Positions 60,146-64,000 of a stretch of 64,000 nucleotides of DNA are shown here, one piece after another. Every line of letters begins with the position of its first letter. Positions within the stretch are counted from its first letter, which is position 1. The notes beneath the pieces were generated by a model. That model had not been told where the DNA came from, made no database searches, and worked only from the letters and a program-made list of their open reading frames with translations. The stretch is taken from NCBI GenBank assembly GCA_963732155.1, contig CAVSYB010000013.1, positions 496,001-560,000 of the forward strand. The letters are read 5' to 3'. This stretch comes from Roseiarcus sp963732155. Its GTDB lineage: Bacteria > Pseudomonadota > Alphaproteobacteria > Rhizobiales > Beijerinckiaceae. The translations under genes and the position numbers were made by a program.

Positions 60146-61000
60146 TCAGCCGCGCGGCGGGCGGCCGCGAAAGATGTCGAGCGGCTTGCGGCGACGCGCC
60201 TTGTCGAGAATCTCGTCGGCGTGAGCGCGCACATTGGCGCCGAGCCTGGCCTTTCGGGCGTTCAGCAGACGGCCGGCCGCTTCGGCCTTGCCGGCCCATT
60301 CCTCGCCAAGACGATCGGCGCGCGCGCACAATCTCGTGATCAGCGGCGCCGGCGCCTCGGCGCCGGGATCGGCGCGATAGGTCCACACCCGCGCCGGCGG
60401 CAGATTGGCCCATATCGGCGCGCTCCCTCGCGCGGAGAAACGGCCCGCGCCGGCGAGCCGGGGGATCGGCGAAACCACGCCGTAGCTGAATTGCACGAAA
60501 ACGCCGCCCTTGGCCATCAGCGCGAAGGCGTCTTCGATCAGCGCCGTGCGGCGGGCCGGCGGTTGATTGAGGAGCGGCAGGCTCGAAACGATCGCCCGCA
60601 CCGGAAGGCCCTCCAGCCCGGCGAGGGTTCGCGGCAGGTCGAAGGCGTCCCCCTGCAGCACGCGCACGCCGGGAAAGCGCTGGCGAAGCAGGCGACAGAA
60701 CGCCGCCTCGTATTCGACCAGCACCAGTTGCCTTTCGTCGACGCCGTGATCGATCAGCGCCTTCGTCACCGGCCCGGTGCCGGGGCCGAGTTCGACCACC
60801 AGCCCGTCGCCCGGCGGGCCGACCGCCCGGGCCATCGCGCGCGCCAGGGAACGGCCCGACGGCGACACCGCGCCGGTCAGTCTCGGGCTCTCGAACAGCA
60901 TCCTGAGAAAGCGAAGCTCGTCGGCGAGCGCGCCCGGCGCGCGCAGATTCACGCGCAGTTTCGGCAGTTCGATCCGCTTCTTCAACGGCGCCGCCAACAA
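60146..61000 (-). CDS. PmtA-like SAM-dependent methyltransferase
   Basis: 284 residues from a TTG start. The SAM motif is LVVELGPGTGPVTKALIDHG (about 70-88), then LVEYEAAFCRLLRQRFPGV, LQGDAFDLP and the SSLPLLNQPPARR motif in place of NPPY. The leader FLRMLFESPRLTGAVSPSGR is typical of rhizobial PmtA, which methylates phosphatidylethanolamine to phosphatidylcholine; related proteins resemble rRNA adenine methylases. The C-terminal basic helix (about 235-284) is longer than in PmtA. It lies next to dnaJ. The lipid role is inferred. Confidence 0.78.
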   Translation of the reverse strand: MLAAPLKKRIELPKLRVNLRAPGALADELRFLRMLFESPRLTGAVSPSGRSLARAMARAVGPPGDGLVVELGPGTGPVTKALIDHGVDERQLVLVEYEAAFCRLLRQRFPGVRVLQGDAFDLPRTLAGLEGLPVRAIVSSLPLLNQPPARRTALIEDAFALMAKGGVFVQFSYGVVSPIPRLAGAGRFSARGSAPIWANLPPARVWTYRADPGAEAPAPLITRLCARADRLGEEWAGKAEAAGRLLNARKARLGANVRAHADEILDKARRRKPLDIFRGRPPRG

Positions 61001-61058
61001 AGGCCCCCGCCCGCGCGCCTCCGCTCTCCTCCGGGCCGGTCAGTCGCGCGGCGCATGG

Positions 61059-62210
61059 TCATTGACCGCCGAGCCCCTCGAAGAATTCCTTCATCCGGGA
61101 AAAGAAACCGGCGCTTTCCGGGTGGGTGGTATGGGAGGATTCCGCGTCGAATTCGGCGAGCAGTTCGCGCTGCCGGCGGGTCAGGTTCTGCGGCGTCTCG
61201 ACGTTGATCTGGATGTAGAGATCGCCGAAGTCGCGCGAGCGCAGGGCCGGCATGCCCTTGCCGCGCAGGCGCAACTGGCGCCCCGACTGGGCGCCCTCGG
61301 GCACGCGGACCTTGGCGTCGCCGCCGTCGAGCGCGCGCACCGAGAACTCGCCGCCGAGCGCCGCCTGGACCATCGAGATCGGAATGCGGCAGTAGAGATC
61401 GGCGCCGTCGCGCTGGAAGAAGGGATGGGGTTTGATCGACAGGAAGATGTAGAGATCGCCCGCCGCCCCGCCGCGCTGGCCGGCTTCGCCCTCGCCGGTC
61501 AGACGGATGCGCGTGCCGTCCTCGACGCCGGCCGGGACGTTGACCGACAGCGTGCGCTCGCGGGTGACCCGGCCCGAACCGGCGCAGCGGTCGCACGGAT
61601 TGTCGATGGTCTGGCCGCGCCCCTGGCAGGTCGGACAGGTCCGCTCGATCGCAAAAAAACCCTGCTGGGCGCGAATTCGGCCATGGCCCGCGCAGGTCTT
61701 GCAGTTCTGCGGCTTCGAACCCGCCTTGGCGCCGGAGCCCGCGCAGGTCTCGCAGGTCACCGAGGTCGGCAGTTTGATCGTCGCATTCTTGCCGTGATAG
61801 GACTCTTCGAGGGTGATTTCGAGGTTGTAGCGCAGATCCGCGCCGCGTTCCCTGGCCGAAGCGCCGCGCCCGCCGCGCCGGCCCATCATGTCGCCGAACA
61901 GATCGTCGAATATGTCGGCCATCGACGAGGCGAAGCCATCGCCCATGCCGGCGCCGCTCTGCTCGAAAGCCGCATGGCCGTAGCGGTCATACGCGGCGCG
62001 CTTGTTGGCGTCCGACAGCGCCTGATAGGCCTCGTTCAGTTCCTTGAAGCGGGCTTCGGCGTGATGATCCCCGGGATGGCGATCGGGGTGGCATTGCATC
62101 GCCGCCTTCCGGAAGGCCGCCTTGAGCTCCGCCTCCGAGGCGGTTTTGGCGACGCCCAAAGTCTCGTAGAAGTCGCGTTTGCCCACGTCCGCTTCAGCCC
62201 GCTTTGTCAT
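61059..62210 (-). CDS. dnaJ: Chaperone protein DnaJ
   Basis: Co-chaperone that stimulates DnaK ATPase. 383 residues. J domain with the HPD motif (MQCHPDRHPGD at about 36-46), a glycine-rich segment (GRRGGRGASARE), four zinc repeats (CETCAGSG, CKTCAGHG, CPTCQGRG, CDRCAGSG) and the C-terminal substrate domain. All parts of a type I J protein are intact. It lies 179 bp after dnaK on the same strand, the classic arrangement. Confidence 0.97.
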   Translation of the reverse strand: MTKRAEADVGKRDFYETLGVAKTASEAELKAAFRKAAMQCHPDRHPGDHHAEARFKELNEAYQALSDANKRAAYDRYGHAAFEQSGAGMGDGFASSMADIFDDLFGDMMGRRGGRGASARERGADLRYNLEITLEESYHGKNATIKLPTSVTCETCAGSGAKAGSKPQNCKTCAGHGRIRAQQGFFAIERTCPTCQGRGQTIDNPCDRCAGSGRVTRERTLSVNVPAGVEDGTRIRLTGEGEAGQRGGAAGDLYIFLSIKPHPFFQRDGADLYCRIPISMVQAALGGEFSVRALDGGDAKVRVPEGAQSGRQLRLRGKGMPALRSRDFGDLYIQINVETPQNLTRRQRELLAEFDAESSHTTHPESAGFFSRMKEFFEGLGGQ

Positions 62211-62389
62211 CGAGTCGTTCGATCAATCCGGCGCCGCGACCGGATTTCGCAATCGCTCTCTGCCCCCGTCGATTTCCCGCCCATGCCGGCCCCGGAGTTT
62301 CCGCCTCCCTCATCGCGACCGCCCTCTCGGACGCGAATCGGCCCCTTGCGCGGCGGCGCGGACGCCGGCTGAACCGGCGTCCGCCTCCG

Positions 62390-64000
<1,611 letters not shown>

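Noticed and set aside
59273..61207. 644-codon open frame on the plus strand
   Set aside because: Antisense to pyrF, the methyltransferase and the dnaJ end.

Overview
The window is GC-rich chromosomal DNA from an alphaproteobacterium, most likely of the order Hyphomicrobiales (Rhizobiales). This is inferred from gene content and order: a trpF-trpB-trpA-accD-folC cluster, a zinc-ligand-free AccD and DnaG, a class I lysyl-tRNA synthetase, an MbfA-type iron exporter, a thrC-M16 peptidase-acetyltransferase cluster, and dnaK-dnaJ followed by a methyltransferase, pyrF, DUF1330 and dapB. The genus cannot be fixed from the sequence alone. No rRNA, tRNA or CRISPR array was seen.

Layout. 1-7979 (minus strand): thrC, M16 peptidase, GNAT acetyltransferase, a membrane EAL/GGDEF protein, then dnaG running off the left edge. 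8300-14116: an accessory island holding a ParDE-like toxin-antitoxin pair, a chimeric resolvase/antitoxin reading frame, a GTAAC repeat cluster, a polymorphic toxin with a CdiA-CT-like nuclease tip and its CdiI-like immunity gene, and an IS1595-family transposon with cargo genes. 14349-19873: fpg, recQ (frameshifted) and epmA on minus, with efp and gnd divergent on plus. 19916-25548: a secreted VWA-like protein, a solute-binding protein, a GT2 glycosyltransferase and class I lysS. 26121-28354: an anion permease and MbfA. 28463-38600: a long minus-strand housekeeping block (folC, accD, trpA, trpB, trpF, ornithine cyclodeaminase-like gene, lapA-like gene, ihfB, sppA, HIT hydrolase, deoB). 38609-44554: a yejABEF peptide ABC transporter. 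44684-50157: nudC, rph, an SDR, an FAD oxidoreductase and a duplicated peptidoglycan-binding protein. 50321-53647: a truncated flavin reductase relic, a tetrahaem cytochrome with a Tat-exported flavoprotein, and a small secreted protein. 53989-64000: ppc, a Bax-inhibitor-like protein, dapB, two DUF1330 genes, pyrF, a PmtA-like methyltransferase, dnaJ and the 3' part of dnaK.

The most unusual part is 9467-14116. A 472-residue protein joins an N-terminal module ending in a YDPNEPRDWHGRWTTGG motif to a C-terminal nuclease domain of the kind carried by contact-dependent inhibition proteins. It is followed by an ATGA-coupled immunity gene, and there is no CdiA body or CdiB transporter in the window. 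A 2,663-bp IS1595-type element with 23-bp inverted ends and an 8-bp target duplication has landed just upstream of this gene's promoter, which looks intact. Two housekeeping genes, recQ and trpF, carry single-base frameshifts, which may be sequencing errors or real mutations.
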